Translations under genes and position numbers: made by a program
Origin: an uncultured Bacteroidia bacterium
GTDB lineage: Bacteria > Bacteroidota > Bacteroidia > Bacteroidales > F082
Direction: 5' to 3'
Assembly (NCBI GenBank): GCA_902799345.1
Contig: CADBZW010000004.1
Span: 62,001 to 126,000, forward strand
DNA length: 64,000 bases
Notes under the pieces: model-generated
What the model was told of the DNA's origin: nothing
The model's input: the letters and a program-made list of their open reading frames with translations, nothing else
Databases searched by the model: none
Part shown: piece after piece, positions 20,609 through 31,087 of the stretch
Numbering within the stretch: position 1 is the first letter of the stretch
Layout of the letters: every line of letters begins with the position of its first letter

Positions 20609-20633
20609 AGGGCTGCCGTAATACGACAGCCCT
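20609..20633. repeat. Palindromic repeat, copy 2 of 3; possible bidirectional terminator
   Basis: AGGGCTG-C-CGT-AAT-ACG-A-CAGCCCT forms a strong hairpin between two convergent genes, preceded by seven A and followed by CTACAAAAA. Related to 6030-6050 and 27793-27813. Confidence 0.6.
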
Positions 20634-20653
20634 ACAAAAACAATCAAATTGAT

Positions 20654-21871
20654 TTATCTCAGCCTACCAGGGTACACCTTCAGGGCTTCCTCCAGGCACT
20701 TGATGGCGGCCTTGAGGTCGTCGATGCAGATGCAATACGTGATACGAGCCTGATGACGACCCTTTTCGGGATCGGCATAGAAACCCGTGGCAGGAGCCAA
20801 CATCACAGTGGCGCCATTGTAGCTGAAATCAGTGAGCAGCCATTGGCAGAACTTGTCACTGTCGTCGATGGGCAGGTCGATGACGGTATAGAAAGCGCCC
20901 TTCGGCATCGGGCAGAAACAGCCCGGAATCTTGTTGATACCCTCAACGATGACGTTGCGGCGAGCGATGTACTCGTTATAAACGCTTTCGAAATAAGACT
21001 GTGGGGTTTCAACGGCGGCCTCGGCAAAGATCTGGCCGAAGCTCGGCGGCGACAGACGGGCCTGAGCCAGACGCATGGCGATGGCATAGACCTCACTGTT
21101 GCGGGTCACCATGCAACCCACACGGGCACCGCAAGCGCTGTAACGCTTTGAGACGGAGTCGAACAGGATGGTGTTGCGCTCCAAGCCCTCAAGCTGCATG
21201 ACGCTGAAATGCTTGTGGCCGTCATAGCAGAACTCGCGGTACACCTCGTCGGCGAAGAGATACAGGTCGTACTTCTTCACCAAGCCAGCCACTTTCAGTA
21301 ATTCCTCATGAGTGTACAAGTAACCCGTAGGATTGTTGGGGTTACAGATCATGATGGCTTTGGTGCGCGGCGTGATGACCTTCTCAAACTCCTCGATGGG
21401 AGGCAGGGCGAAGCCCGTCTTGATGTCGCTGGGGATGGTGACGATCTTGGCATCGCACAGCTTGGCGAAGGTGTTGTAGTTGGTATAGTAAGGCTCCGGG
21501 ATGATGATTTCGTCGCCTGGATTCAGGCACACGGTGAAAGCCATCTGCAGGGCCTCGCTGCCACCCGTGGTGACGATGATCTGGTTGGGCGTCACATCGA
21601 TGCCATGACGATGGTAATAGTTGCACAGTGCACGACGGTAGGTAGGAATACCGGCCGAGTGGCTATATTCAAGGACACCGTGTTTGTTAGCCATATTGGC
21701 TGCCGTCTCAGCCAAAGCCTTCAAAGCCCCGCTAGGGGTCTCGATGTCGGGCTGGCCGATATTGAGATGGTACACATGGACACCACGCTCTTTGGCAGCA
21801 TCGGCGAAAGGAACAAGTTTACGGATTGCCGACTGCGGCAGCTCCATACCTTTATTGGAAATTCTTGGCAT
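20654..21871 (-). CDS. Class I/II PLP-dependent aminotransferase (AspC/AlaT-like)
   Basis: A 405-residue fold-type I aminotransferase. Motifs: N-terminal LNIGQPDIETP; VTTGGSEALQMAF for PLP phosphate contact; MICNPNNPTGYLYT; LFADEVYREF with the PLP-N1 aspartate; and SVSKRYSACGARVGC with the Schiff-base lysine. The family moves amino groups between amino acids (often Asp or Ala) and 2-oxoglutarate. Substrate cannot be read with certainty. It lies downstream of DUF1573 on the same strand but a strong terminator hairpin separates them (21891-21924). Confidence 0.88.
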   Translation of the reverse strand: MPRISNKGMELPQSAIRKLVPFADAAKERGVHVYHLNIGQPDIETPSGALKALAETAANMANKHGVLEYSHSAGIPTYRRALCNYYHRHGIDVTPNQIIVTTGGSEALQMAFTVCLNPGDEIIIPEPYYTNYNTFAKLCDAKIVTIPSDIKTGFALPPIEEFEKVITPRTKAIMICNPNNPTGYLYTHEELLKVAGLVKKYDLYLFADEVYREFCYDGHKHFSVMQLEGLERNTILFDSVSKRYSACGARVGCMVTRNSEVYAIAMRLAQARLSPPSFGQIFAEAAVETPQSYFESVYNEYIARRNVIVEGINKIPGCFCPMPKGAFYTVIDLPIDDSDKFCQWLLTDFSYNGATVMLAPATGFYADPEKGRHQARITYCICIDDLKAAIKCLEEALKVYPGRLR

Positions 21872-21890
21872 AAGGGATTTGTTTTGTATA

Positions 21891-21924
21891 AAAAGCCATC
21901 TAACGAAAACATTAGACGGCTTTT
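21891..21924 (-). terminator. Terminator of the DUF1573 gene
   Basis: AAAAGCCATCTAA and TTAGACGGCTTTT pair over 13 positions with one mismatch around an 8-base loop; read on the minus strand it ends in a T run after the DUF1573 stop. Confidence 0.75.
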
Positions 21925-21950
21925 ATGATAATTGTACTATTAGATAATAA

Positions 21951-22409
21951 TCATTTGTTGTTGACGGGTGAACCACCGCCGAAGTCGTCCTTCTTCTCAG
22001 GCATGGCCTCGGTGGCTTGTTCGAGCACGCGGCCTTTGATGCGCAAAACAACAGTAGGATTGTCAATGGCGTTCGAGGTCACCGTTACGGTTTTATTGAT
22101 GTTGCCCACACGGTTGGTCCTATAGGTAACCTTAATCACTTCCGTTTCACCTGGAAGGATAGGCTCTTTAGGCCATGAAGGGATGGTGCAGCCGCAACTC
22201 GACTTGGGCTTTTGCACCAGCAGAGGCTCGTTGCCCGTGTTGGTGAAGCGGAATTCACACTCGCCATTGCCATTGTAAGGCACATCGCCGTAGTCGTGCA
22301 CGATTTTCTCGAATTCGATTTGTGGTCCGTTCTGAGCTTTTGCGTCTTGAGCCTTGGCAACTCCTGCGAAAAGGAGCATAATACCAAGCAGATAAATCAC
22401 TTTCTTCAT
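21951..22409 (-). CDS. Secreted DUF1573 protein
   Basis: A 152-residue protein with a signal peptide ([20 protein letters not shown], cleavage near residue 21) and one DUF1573 immunoglobulin-like domain: [24 protein letters not shown], the hallmark [15 protein letters not shown] and [20 protein letters not shown]. The family is abundant in Bacteroidota, is exported to the periplasm or outer membrane and has no assigned activity. It has a -7 box (TAATTTTG, minus strand, 22433-22440) and its own terminator, so it forms a monocistronic unit. Confidence 0.88.
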   Translation of the reverse strand: MKKVIYLLGIMLLFAGVAKAQDAKAQNGPQIEFEKIVHDYGDVPYNGNGECEFRFTNTGNEPLLVQKPKSSCGCTIPSWPKEPILPGETEVIKVTYRTNRVGNINKTVTVTSNAIDNPTVVLRIKGRVLEQATEAMPEKKDDFGGGSPVNNK

Positions 22410-22432
22410 TGTTTATCGTTTTAAAATTGATG

Positions 22433-22440
22433 CAAAATTA
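22433..22440 (-). promoter_or_regulatory. -7 box for the DUF1573 gene
   Basis: CAAAATTA reads TAATTTTG on the minus strand, 23 bp before the ATG. Confidence 0.5.
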
Positions 22441-22516
22441 GTAATTATTGTTGTTCGTTGTTCAAATATGCCAAATTTTCAAACATTTTTTCTCTTTTTC
22501 AAAAAGTGTGCCAAAA

Positions 22517-22552
22517 AAAATTCTCCGAGAATACTCCCGGAGAATTTTTTTT
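22517..22552 (-). terminator. Terminator of hppA
   Basis: AATTCTCCG pairs with CGGAGAATT with long A and T runs on either side, so it could work in both directions. It lies about 20 bp after the hppA stop. Confidence 0.8.
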
Positions 22553-22571
22553 CATTCCTAAACTCAGGCTA

Positions 22572-24794
22572 TTACAGCAGGTGGCAGGTAACGGTCAGAC
22601 CGGCCATCACGATGCTTACCATGCTCATCAGCTTGATGAGGATGTTCAGCGAAGGACCTGACGTATCCTTAAAGGGGTCACCGACGGTGTCACCAACGAC
22701 GGTAGCCTTATGGTTGTCAGAGCCCTTGCCGCCGAAGTTGCCTTCTTCGACATACTTCTTGGCATTGTCCCAGGCACCGCCCGAGTTGGCCATGAAGACA
22801 GCCAGAACGAAACCAGTGGCCAGACCGCCGATCAACAGACCGAGCACGCCAGGCACGCCGAGGATGACACCCGTCAAAATCGGGACGAGGATGGCGAGGA
22901 TCGAAGGCACCAGCATCTCGTGTTGGGCACCCTTCGTCGAGATAGCCACGCAGCGCTCGTAGTCAGGTTCGGCCTTGCCCTCAAGGATACCCTTGATGGT
23001 GCTGAACTGACGGCGGACTTCCTCCACCATCTTCTGGGCTGCACGACCCACAGCATTCATCGTCATGCCGCAGAACACGAAGGCCATCATGGCACCGATG
23101 AACACGCCGACGAGAACGACGGGGTTCATCAGGTTGACGTTGTAGGCTTCCATGAAGTCGACCAAAGTGGCTTTGGCGGCTTCAACGCCGTTAGGCAGGT
23201 CTTGTCCGATACGCACCAAGGCGATCTTGATTTCCTCAACGTAGGAGGCCAACAGAGCGAGGGCGGTCAGAGCAGCTGAACCGATGGCGAAGCCCTTACC
23301 CGTGGCAGCAGTGGTGTTGCCGAGGGCATCGAGGGCGTCGGTGCGCTTACGCACTTCGGGTTCAAGGCCGCTCATTTCGGCGTTACCACCGGCATTGTCG
23401 GCGATGGGACCGTAAGCGTCGGTAGCCAGGGTGATGCCCAAAGTAGACAGCATACCCACGGCGGCGATGCCGATGCCGTAGAGGCCTCTCGACAAGTTGG
23501 CAGCCGTAAACTCAATGTTGAATCCGTTGGCGCAGAGATAAGCCAGGATGATGGCCACGCCCACAGTAACGACAGGAATAGCAGTTGAAAGCATACCCAG
23601 TCCCAAACCGGAGATAATCACCGTGGCAGGGCCGGTCTTGGAGCTTTCGGCCACCTTTTGGGTGGGTTTGTAACTCTGCGAAGTGTAATATTCAGTAGCC
23701 TTACCGATGATGACACCAGCCAGCAAGCCGACGACGACGGAAAGCGAGGTCTGCCACCACATGTTGGCCAAATCGCCAGTCTCTTTACCGAAGAGGAAAT
23801 ACATGATGCCAAAGGTCGCCACGGCGATGAGAATGGCAGCGGCATTGGTACCACGGCTCAAGGCGCCAAGGAGTTCCTTCATGCCAGCGTCTTCCTTAGT
23901 CTTCACGAGGAAGATACCAATGATGGAAAGCAGCACGCCCACGGCGGCAATCAGCATAGGGGCAAGCACGGCCTTAAACTGCAAGCCTTCAACGGCGGCA
24001 GTGGCAAATGCCGAAGCACCCAAAGCCATCGTGGCGAGGATGGAGCCAGCGTATGACTCGTAAAGGTCGGCACCCATACCAGCGACGTCACCCACGTTGT
24101 CACCGACGTTATCGGCGATGGTGGCGGGGTTGCGCGGGTCGTCCTCAGGGATGTTGTACTCGGTCTTACCGACGAGGTCGGCACCGACGTCGGCAGCCTT
24201 GGTGTAGATACCACCACCCACACGGGCGAACAAAGCCTGCGTAGAAGCACCCATACCGAAGGTCAGCATGGTGGTGGTGATGGTGATGAGGTCGTTTTCG
24301 GCTCCGACAGCCTCAAGCAAGCCAGTGCCATTCAGCACGAGGAACCACACGGAAACGTCGAGCAGGGCGAGGCCCACCACGACGAGACCCATGACAGCAC
24401 CCGAGCGGAAAGCCACCTGAAGGCCGCTGTTGAGCGACTTGCGGGCTGCGTTAGCGGTACGCGCCGAGGCGTAGGTGGCCGTCTTCATGCCGAAGAAGCC
24501 TGCCAAGCCCGAGAAGAAACCGCCCGTGAGGAATGCAAACCACACGATGCCGTTCTGCAACTTGAAGTAGGCCATAATGCCGAAGATGGCGGCCAAGACT
24601 ATGAACACGATAATCACCACCTTGTACTGTTGCTTCAGGTAAGCCATGGCTCCCTTACGAACATAAGCAGCGATTTTCTTCATCAGGTCCGTGCCTTCGT
24701 CTTCTTTCATCATCTGCTTGTAGAAGATGAAAGCAAATGTCAGCGCCAAAATGGAGGCGACCAACACGATGTAAACAATACTGTTGCTAATCAT
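22572..24794 (-). CDS. hppA: K+-dependent, ion-pumping membrane pyrophosphatase HppA
   Basis: A 740-residue protein with about 16 membrane helices that couples pyrophosphate hydrolysis to Na+ and/or H+ export across the inner membrane. The substrate-binding motifs are present: [19 protein letters not shown], followed by the DNVGDNVGD aspartate cluster, and later [13 protein letters not shown] and [18 protein letters not shown]. The sequence [10 protein letters not shown] has alanine where K+-independent enzymes have lysine, so it is predicted to be K+-dependent, the class that includes Na+ and Na+/H+ pumps in Bacteroidota. Length is normal. It has its own promoter and terminator. Pump specificity is inferred. 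Confidence 0.95.
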   Translation of the reverse strand: MISNSIVYIVLVASILALTFAFIFYKQMMKEDEGTDLMKKIAAYVRKGAMAYLKQQYKVVIIVFIVLAAIFGIMAYFKLQNGIVWFAFLTGGFFSGLAGFFGMKTATYASARTANAARKSLNSGLQVAFRSGAVMGLVVVGLALLDVSVWFLVLNGTGLLEAVGAENDLITITTTMLTFGMGASTQALFARVGGGIYTKAADVGADLVGKTEYNIPEDDPRNPATIADNVGDNVGDVAGMGADLYESYAGSILATMALGASAFATAAVEGLQFKAVLAPMLIAAVGVLLSIIGIFLVKTKEDAGMKELLGALSRGTNAAAILIAVATFGIMYFLFGKETGDLANMWWQTSLSVVVGLLAGVIIGKATEYYTSQSYKPTQKVAESSKTGPATVIISGLGLGMLSTAIPVVTVGVAIILAYLCANGFNIEFTAANLSRGLYGIGIAAVGMLSTLGITLATDAYGPIADNAGGNAEMSGLEPEVRKRTDALDALGNTTAATGKGFAIGSAALTALALLASYVEEIKIALVRIGQDLPNGVEAAKATLVDFMEAYNVNLMNPVVLVGVFIGAMMAFVFCGMTMNAVGRAAQKMVEEVRRQFSTIKGILEGKAEPDYERCVAISTKGAQHEMLVPSILAILVPILTGVILGVPGVLGLLIGGLATGFVLAVFMANSGGAWDNAKKYVEEGNFGGKGSDNHKATVVGDTVGDPFKDTSGPSLNILIKLMSMVSIVMAGLTVTCHLL

Positions 24795-24851
24795 AAGATT
24801 GTTATTAAGTTAAACATTGTTTCAAACAAAAACTACATGTTTTGAGCGGAC

Positions 24852-24883
24852 AAAAATAAGGACAAAATGAATTGAAATGCAAT
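24852..24883 (-). promoter_or_regulatory. Promoter for hppA
   Basis: Minus strand TTG (24881-24883), 21 bp, TATTTTTG (24852-24859). The leader is about 50 nt. Confidence 0.5.
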
Positions 24884-24918
24884 TTTTTTGCATAGAAATT
24901 TTCGACAATGCAACTTTT

Positions 24919-24950
24919 TTTGTCCAATTTCCAAAAAGTCCTTATTTTTG
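24919..24950 (+). promoter_or_regulatory. Promoter for the bifunctional nuclease gene
   Basis: TTTG (24919-24922), 20 bp, TATTTTTG (24943-24950). The leader is long, about 85-90 nt, with no recognised riboswitch. Confidence 0.55.
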
Positions 24951-25044
24951 ACGATTGAAGGAGATAGGACTTGTTTTGAAATAGAAATTTGATAATCAGT
25001 TTTTTAGCATTACAATCCCAGCTCCCTTCCTAAATCGAGCAGCT

Positions 25045-25629
25045 ATGAACAAGGTCAATTTGGAAATTGTAGGTTTGACCTACAGCGAATCCTCGACAGG
25101 AGCCTATGTCCTTATCTTAGGTGACAAACTGTCGCAGCGTCGCCTGCCCATCGTCATCGGGAGTGCCGAGGCCGAGTCGATCGCCGTGGGCATCGAGAAG
25201 CATAGGAACGGCAGACCCCATACCCACGACCTCTTCTTGCGGTTTGCCAAGGAGTTTGGCATCGAGATTATGGAGGTGGTCATCAACCGCTTCCGCGACG
25301 GGATTTACTACGCCATGCTGGTGTGCAAACAAGGCGACGACCTCACCATGATCGACGCGCGTCCCTCCGATGCCATCGCCATCGCCGTTCGTGTAGGCTG
25401 CGAAATCTATGCCTACGAGACGGTCATGGACGAAGCGGGCATCATTATGGACGACATGGACAAGCCAATGGATGATGACAAAGAAGAACATATTAATAAG
25501 GTAGCCTCCATCACTAGCCTCGACAGGCTCGACCTAGATGCGCTGGAAGACCTGCTCCAGGAAGCCATCGACAACGAAGATTACATGAAAGCGGCGGAGA
25601 TTAGGGATGAAATTAATAGGAGGAAATGA
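25045..25629 (+). CDS. Bifunctional-nuclease-family (DUF151) protein with a UVR motif
   Basis: A 194-residue protein. Residues 1-140 form a BFN domain (LTYSESSTGAYVLILGD, PIVIGSAEAESIAVG, MIDARPSDAIAIAVR); plant and bacterial members have been reported as nucleases. The C-terminal ~35 residues (LEDLLQEAIDNEDYMKAAEIRDEI) match the UvrB/UvrC interaction motif. The combination is common in Bacteroidota and may tether a nuclease to repair or proteolysis partners. A nucleoside transporter gene follows after 50 bp. Enzymatic activity is inferred from the family. Confidence 0.85.
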   Translation: MNKVNLEIVGLTYSESSTGAYVLILGDKLSQRRLPIVIGSAEAESIAVGIEKHRNGRPHTHDLFLRFAKEFGIEIMEVVINRFRDGIYYAMLVCKQGDDLTMIDARPSDAIAIAVRVGCEIYAYETVMDEAGIIMDDMDKPMDDDKEEHINKVASITSLDRLDLDALEDLLQEAIDNEDYMKAAEIRDEINRRK

Positions 25630-25679
25630 GATATAATTGATAATTGATAGTTTATTAGAAACATAATTAATACAATAAT

Positions 25680-26960
25680 ATGAAAGCAATTAAATTTAGA
25701 CTGATCGTGATGAACTTCCTCATCTTTGCGGTATGGGGAGCTTATCTTTGTTCTTTGGGCATCTATCTCAGCAAGATTGGCATGGGTGCCAACATCGGCA
25801 AATTCTTCGCCATCCAAGGCATCGTCTCCCTTTTCATGCCCGCCTTGATGGGCATCGTCGCCGACCGCTGGATTCCCGCCCAAAAGTTGCTCGGTATCTG
25901 TCATTTTATCGCTGCCATCTTCATGGCCTTGGCGGGTTACATGGGAATGAAATACGGTGCCGACATCACCTTCGGGCAGTTGTTCCCGTTCTATGCCCTC
26001 AGTGTGGCGTTCTTCATGCCGACCATCGCCTTGGGCAACTCGGTGTCGTACAACGCCTTGAACCAAGCTGGCCTCGACACGGTGAAGGCCTTCCCTCCTA
26101 TCCGCGTGTTCGGCACCATCGGTTTCATCCTCTCGATGTGGATCGTCAACTTCACTGGATTTAAGGATGGCTACCAACAGCTGTTTGTTTCGGCGGCATG
26201 GGGCCTTATCTTGGCTGTTTATTCATTCACCTTGCCCAACTGCCCCGTCAACAAGAACGTGGAGAGCAAATCGTTCGTCGACACATTCGGCTTACGCGCC
26301 TTCTCGCTGTTCAAGGATGCCAAGATGTGCGTGTTCTTCATCTTCTCGTTCCTTTTGGGCATGTGCTTGCAGGTGACCAACGGTTTCGCCACCCCCTACC
26401 TGGACGACTTCGGCAAGATTCCGGAGTATGCCAACGCTTTCGCGGTGAAGCACAACGTGTTCCTGTCGTCCATCTCGCAGATTTCCGAGACGCTTTGCAT
26501 CTTGCTCATCCCCTTCTTCCTGAAGAAGTATGGCATCAAGAAAGTGATGCTCATCGCCTTCATGGCTTGGGCCTTGCGTTTCTTCTTCCTCGGCGCGGGA
26601 AGTCCTACAGGTTTCGGCCTCGTCCTGCTGATTCTCTCCATGATCGTTTACGGCGTGGCCTTCGATTTCTTCAACATCAGCGGTTCGCTCTTCGTCGACC
26701 AAAACACCGACGTCAGCATCCGCAGCAGTGCCCAAGGCGTGTTTATGATGATGACCAACGGACTCGGTGCCACCATCGGTTCGTTGTGCGCCCAAGCCGT
26801 GGTGAACCGCTTGGTCTACGAGCCTTCCGCCGCCGACCCGAACTTCAACCTAATGGGTGGCTGGTCATCGGCCTGGTATGTGTTTGCCGCGTTCGCCTTA
26901 GTGGTAGGCATTCTATTTGCTTTCTTGTTCAAGTACAAGCACGAGCCTAAAAAGCAATGA
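25680..26960 (+). CDS. Nucleoside:H+ symporter-family MFS transporter (NupG-like)
   Basis: A 426-residue protein with about 12 membrane helices. The start ([24 protein letters not shown] region) and [17 protein letters not shown] loop resemble the nucleoside H+ symporter family that includes NupG and XapB. It probably imports nucleosides across the inner membrane. Its stop overlaps the thyA start by four bases, and folA follows, so uptake is linked to the thymidylate pathway. Other MFS substrates are possible, but the family pattern and operon agree. Confidence 0.82.
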   Translation: MKAIKFRLIVMNFLIFAVWGAYLCSLGIYLSKIGMGANIGKFFAIQGIVSLFMPALMGIVADRWIPAQKLLGICHFIAAIFMALAGYMGMKYGADITFGQLFPFYALSVAFFMPTIALGNSVSYNALNQAGLDTVKAFPPIRVFGTIGFILSMWIVNFTGFKDGYQQLFVSAAWGLILAVYSFTLPNCPVNKNVESKSFVDTFGLRAFSLFKDAKMCVFFIFSFLLGMCLQVTNGFATPYLDDFGKIPEYANAFAVKHNVFLSSISQISETLCILLIPFFLKKYGIKKVMLIAFMAWALRFFFLGAGSPTGFGLVLLILSMIVYGVAFDFFNISGSLFVDQNTDVSIRSSAQGVFMMMTNGLGATIGSLCAQAVVNRLVYEPSAADPNFNLMGGWSSAWYVFAAFALVVGILFAFLFKYKHEPKKQ

Positions 26961-27784
26961 AACAATACCTCGACCTACTCCAATATATCCTCGACCACGG
27001 CCATCAGAAGGGCGACCGCACCGGCACGGGCACTATCAGCGTGTTTGGCTATCAGATGCGTTTCGACCTTTCTGAAGGCTTCCCGCTGGTCACGACGAAA
27101 AAGGTACACCTGAAGAGCATCATCCATGAGCTGCTGTGGCTGCTCAGCGGCGACACCAACATCAAGTATCTGCACGACAACAAGGTGTCGATTTGGGATG
27201 AATGGGCCGACCCGAACGGTGACCTCGGTCCCGTTTACGGTGCCCAGTGGCGCAACTGGAACAACGAGGGCATCGACCAGATTGCCGAGGTGGTGAAGAG
27301 CATCAAGGAGAATCCCAACAGCCGCAGGCATATCGTGACGGCATGGAATCCAAGCGTGTTGCCTGACGAACACGAAAAGAACTTCGCCGCCAATGTGGCG
27401 GCGGGCAAGGCTGCACTCCCGCCCTGCCATGCCTTCTTCCAGTTCTATGTGGCCGACGGCAAGCTGTCGTGCCAACTCTACCAACGCAGTGCCGACGTGT
27501 TCCTTGGCGTGCCGTTCAACATCGCCTCCTATGCCCTCCTCACCATGATGATGGCACAGGTGTGCGACTTGCAGCCCGGCGACTTCGTCCACACCTTCGG
27601 CGACGTGCACATCTACAACAACCTCATCGAGCAGGTGAAGCTGCAGCTGACGCGTACTCCTCGCCCACTGCCCACAATGAGAATTAATCCCGAAGTCAAG
27701 GACATCTTTGGCTTCAAATTTGATGACTTCACCTTAGAGAATTACGACCCGTGGCCTGCCATTAAGGGTGAGGTTTCGGTATAA
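26957..27784 (+). CDS. thyA: Thymidylate synthase ThyA
   Basis: ThyA methylates dUMP to dTMP using 5,10-methylene-tetrahydrofolate and yields dihydrofolate. At 275 residues it is slightly longer than the E. coli enzyme. Motifs: [27 protein letters not shown], the catalytic cysteine C157 in [12 protein letters not shown], the [15 protein letters not shown] dUMP-binding segment and VHIYNNL. The ATG overlaps the transporter stop. The dihydrofolate it makes is the substrate of the next gene, folA. Confidence 0.97.
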   Translation: MKQYLDLLQYILDHGHQKGDRTGTGTISVFGYQMRFDLSEGFPLVTTKKVHLKSIIHELLWLLSGDTNIKYLHDNKVSIWDEWADPNGDLGPVYGAQWRNWNNEGIDQIAEVVKSIKENPNSRRHIVTAWNPSVLPDEHEKNFAANVAAGKAALPPCHAFFQFYVADGKLSCQLYQRSADVFLGVPFNIASYALLTMMMAQVCDLQPGDFVHTFGDVHIYNNLIEQVKLQLTRTPRPLPTMRINPEVKDIFGFKFDDFTLENYDPWPAIKGEVSV

Positions 27785-27792
27785 ACATGTAC

Positions 27793-27813
27793 GGCTGCCA
27801 CATTGTGACAGCC
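27793..27813 (+). repeat. Palindromic repeat, copy 3 of 3
   Basis: GGCTGCCAC-ATT-GTGACAGCC followed by CTACAAC, between thyA and folA. It is followed by a short CAACTGAA direct repeat. Confidence 0.55.
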
Positions 27814-27844
27814 CTACAACTGAACAACTGAACAACTAACTAAT

Positions 27845-28342
27845 ATGACCCTATCCATCATCGTAGCCATGGCCGAAAACCGCGCCATCGGGCGCAACGG
27901 CGACCTCATCTGGCACAACTCGCGCGACCTGAAGCAATTCAAGAAAATCACGACAGGCCATAGCGTCATCATGGGCTACAAGACCTACCTCTCGCTGCCC
28001 AACCACAAGGCCCTGCCCAACCGCCGCAACATCATACTCTCATCGCGACTCGACGAGGCTCCAGAAGGCTTTGAGCTGGCCGACTCCATCAACGCAGCCC
28101 TCGACATGGTGAAAGACGAAGAAGAAGTCTTCATCATGGGCGGTGGCAGCATCTACGAGCAGTTTCTGCCCAAGGCCGACCGCCTCTACCTGACGCGCCT
28201 CGACAAGGAGTTTGAGGCCGACACCTTCTTCCCCTACATCAACTTCGAGGAATGGAATCTCGTTGACCTTGAGGTCATCGACGACGACCCGCAAGTGGAT
28301 TATTCCTACCGCTTCGAGGTTTGGGAACGCGCTGAGAAGTAA
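27845..28342 (+). CDS. folA: Dihydrofolate reductase
   Basis: A 165-residue DHFR that reduces dihydrofolate to tetrahydrofolate with NADPH. Motifs: IVAMAENRAIGRNGDLIW, the active-site segment SRDLKQFKKITTGHSVIMGYKT (split motif), NRRNIILSS for the cofactor phosphate and VFIMGGGSIYEQFLP. The acidic catalytic residue, D or E in the NSRDLKQF segment, is D. It is placed 60 bp after thyA with a small palindrome between; co-transcription is likely. A convergent terminator follows. Confidence 0.95.
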   Translation: MTLSIIVAMAENRAIGRNGDLIWHNSRDLKQFKKITTGHSVIMGYKTYLSLPNHKALPNRRNIILSSRLDEAPEGFELADSINAALDMVKDEEEVFIMGGGSIYEQFLPKADRLYLTRLDKEFEADTFFPYINFEEWNLVDLEVIDDDPQVDYSYRFEVWERAEK

Positions 28343-28364
28343 CATCTCATTCCAAAACAAAACT

Positions 28365-28401
28365 AAAAAAGGTTGCCCCCGTCATGGAGGCAACCTTTTT
28401 T
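28365..28401. terminator. Bidirectional terminator between folA and the first C10 protease
   Basis: AAAAAAGGTTGCC pairs with GGCAACCTTTTTT around an 11-base loop; A and T runs make it functional on both strands. Confidence 0.85.
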
Positions 28402-28420
28402 GTTGCAATCACCAGCGTGC

Positions 28421-31018
28421 TTACTTGATGACCGTGATGCGCTTGGTGACCATGCCCTTGGCAGTGGCGACGCGCACCATGTAGATGCCAGTCTCAACAT
28501 TGTCGAGGGTGATGTCGACGGATTCGCCATGGCAATCCATGTCGTAGACCATCTGACCCAAGGTGTTGTAGACGCTCACATGGTTCAGGCCTTCGCCTTC
28601 CACCGTGAAGCGGTTGGTGGTAGGATTCGGGAATACCGACACATCCTTGCCATCCACTTCGTTGACGCCGTCAGCGGAATAGAGCACCTTGAGGTAGAAC
28701 TGGTTATGGTCATAAATCCAGCTGGCAGGAGCCGAAGTGCAGTCCAAGCTGCCATAATAGGCATAGAGCTGGTAGTAATAGTCTCCCTCCTGAGTGGCGG
28801 AATTGTCGGTATATGACGTTGCATTTGCGCCCAACAGCTTGATTCTGGTGTACTCGCCATCCGCACCGAATTTTCTGAACAAATAGTAACCCGAAAGGCC
28901 TGTGGAAGGATTGGGCGTGTTCCATTTCAGTTTAATCTTGTAGGCGTTGCCCACATATTCAAAGTCCATATCCGTAGGAGCATAACACTCACCGGCGGTG
29001 GCGCATGATTCGTTCGAATACAAGCCATTCTCACCACCTTCGCCGAGATAACCGACATAGTAGCAATGGCCACCTTGAGGCACGTTCTCGTCGACGAATG
29101 AAGTTCCGCTCGGGACCAAACGATGCTGTACATTGTCACGATAAACAATATAACCATAGCCGCCAGAGACACCCGGAATAGGATCCCATGACACATTAAT
29201 CGTATGCGGGTCGTTTTCATCGATGAGGGCCACTAAGTTGGTAGGAACGCCTTCGGGAGCCGTGTTGCCACAAGTGTTGTTGTCTTGGTAGAAGATGCCT
29301 TCCGCCAAATCAGCAGAGCTGCCGCTATAGGTATAGATTACCTGGTTTTGCGAATTCTTAATGGTGAAGCCCAGGGTGAAAGCGGCACCCGTGGTGGGGC
29401 CTGACCATGCGAAAGCCACGTTGCCCAGAGGCATGTCGATATTCAGAGACTGAACATTTGAACTGGTTGAAGTGACAGAGGTAAACTCCGTACCAGCAGC
29501 ATTATAGATATGGATAGCACCACCGCGCCAGCCATTCATAGCACCTTGGGTGACATTGACCGTCCAAGGGCAGGTAGGGCCAAAACATACTTGTTTCTTG
29601 TAGGCAACCTTACCGTGGGCGCCGTTCACAACGGCATAGACAGCATAATTGAAAGCGTCAAAACGAGGCACGGTGTTGTCGACAGCCGTCATAGTAGCAC
29701 CAGGAGTGACATTTTCAGCGGTGTAAACCACTTCACCATTACGGGTAACGATGATCTGGTCAATCGAAGAGAGGTTAGCGTTGCTCAGATTCTTGGAGGG
29801 GTTCTTCCAACTCAGCGTGGCAGACAGTTCGTTGTTGGGAGCAGGCGTCACAGTGAAGTTGATAGGAGCCTGGGCCGTGTTGCCATAGACATCTGCCGGG
29901 ACGAAGTTAAACACACCCTTTGCATTATCCGTGTAGTCGATGTTCTCAATCAGAGAGTAACCGTCGTTGGAACCGCCCCAACCCCAGTTGAAGTGGAACA
30001 AGTCATAATCGTCATAGCCGTCGCAGATGAAGGCATGGCCATAGGGAGCACCCGTCTCGTTACCAGAGTACAACACCGGCCATCCCAGGTCGAATGATTC
30101 CTTCAGAAGGTCCATCCATGACGACAAATTAGCAGGTTTGTAGACGACATAAGCGGAGCTGGAATAGCGGAAATAGTTGGCGATAGCGGAAGGAACCCTG
30201 TCGGAATTACTACCACTACCTTCCTCAACGTCACCACCGTAGTCCATGTCGACGGCGACACCGCAGTGAAAACCAATCGTAGCAACGGCATTACCTTGTT
30301 CGGTCGTGTAACCATTGTTATAGGTATTCAACATGTTATCCCAATCGTAGGTGGTATTGCCGAAGTTGGCGGAGACCACGCCATACTTGGGATGGATGTA
30401 GGAATGTGAACCTTGGCCTGTGGCAGGATAGCTCCAATACTTCATAATCTGTGCCATGGCCGTTGCCACGCAACCCACATAAGCATGATAGCCGGCATTG
30501 GGGCTCTGCGAGTCAGCAGGGCACATGCTGTTGTAGGGAGCAGGGTTTTGGTTCCATTTGGTCTTGACGAGGTAGTCGACGCCTCTTCCGCTGTTACGCG
30601 AAATTAGGCGACCACTATTCATAACGCTTTCCCATTCAGCAGTCACCATAGGATCGATGACATTGGAATTGACGCTATTTCTACCATTGGCAATGGAGTT
30701 CAAATAAGCATTACTGATAGGATTGCTCATATCATAGCCACCCTCTAAGGAATAGCCGATAATGGGACGGAAATTGTCGTCACCGGAAACGATGACAAAG
30801 CCGTCGCTACCTACATTGAAAATATAGTAACTGGCTTCGCCTCTTGTGCTGGGAGCTGCGTAGACAAGGGTCAACTCGGCACTTTGTCTGGTCTCATCAA
30901 AATTAGCCTGGACAAACTGTTGTCCGACATACTTGGCTTGGCTGCGGCCGACCGGGCCGGCTTGCGCCATCCCGATACCGAGTACCAAAGCCAACAAAGT
31001 CATCAAATGTTTCTTCAT
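28421..31018 (-). CDS. T9SS-exported C10 (streptopain-like) cysteine protease, 1
   Basis: An 865-residue secreted protease. Signal peptide to about residue 20; an inhibitory C10 propeptide to about 150; the catalytic domain with C183 in AYVGCVATAMAQIMKYW, H328 in GHAFICDGY and the HFNWGWGG segment; then fibronectin-like beta modules and a type A T9SS sorting domain (VSVFPNPTTN ... GIYMVRVATAKG). The relatives include streptopain of Streptococcus and interpain of Prevotella, which degrade host proteins. A paralogue with the same layout lies directly upstream. Surface location is inferred from the T9SS tail. Confidence 0.93.
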   Translation of the reverse strand: MKKHLMTLLALVLGIGMAQAGPVGRSQAKYVGQQFVQANFDETRQSAELTLVYAAPSTRGEASYYIFNVGSDGFVIVSGDDNFRPIIGYSLEGGYDMSNPISNAYLNSIANGRNSVNSNVIDPMVTAEWESVMNSGRLISRNSGRGVDYLVKTKWNQNPAPYNSMCPADSQSPNAGYHAYVGCVATAMAQIMKYWSYPATGQGSHSYIHPKYGVVSANFGNTTYDWDNMLNTYNNGYTTEQGNAVATIGFHCGVAVDMDYGGDVEEGSGSNSDRVPSAIANYFRYSSSAYVVYKPANLSSWMDLLKESFDLGWPVLYSGNETGAPYGHAFICDGYDDYDLFHFNWGWGGSNDGYSLIENIDYTDNAKGVFNFVPADVYGNTAQAPINFTVTPAPNNELSATLSWKNPSKNLSNANLSSIDQIIVTRNGEVVYTAENVTPGATMTAVDNTVPRFDAFNYAVYAVVNGAHGKVAYKKQVCFGPTCPWTVNVTQGAMNGWRGGAIHIYNAAGTEFTSVTSTSSNVQSLNIDMPLGNVAFAWSGPTTGAAFTLGFTIKNSQNQVIYTYSGSSADLAEGIFYQDNNTCGNTAPEGVPTNLVALIDENDPHTINVSWDPIPGVSGGYGYIVYRDNVQHRLVPSGTSFVDENVPQGGHCYYVGYLGEGGENGLYSNESCATAGECYAPTDMDFEYVGNAYKIKLKWNTPNPSTGLSGYYLFRKFGADGEYTRIKLLGANATSYTDNSATQEGDYYYQLYAYYGSLDCTSAPASWIYDHNQFYLKVLYSADGVNEVDGKDVSVFPNPTTNRFTVEGEGLNHVSVYNTLGQMVYDMDCHGESVDITLDNVETGIYMVRVATAKGMVTKRITVIK

Positions 31019-31059
31019 TGTAATTTGTATTAGTTATTATTTCTTGATTTTTCGAGCTG

Positions 31060-31067
31060 CAAATATA
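31060..31067 (-). promoter_or_regulatory. -7 box for C10 protease 1
   Basis: CAAATATA reads TATATTTG on the minus strand, 42 bp before the ATG, so protease 1 need not depend on read-through from protease 2. Confidence 0.5.
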
Positions 31068-31087
31068 AACAAATTGTCAACATGTCA

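Noticed and set aside
24951..25044. Riboswitch in the long leader of the bifunctional nuclease gene.
   Set aside because: No conserved riboswitch core or strong nested stems were recognised.
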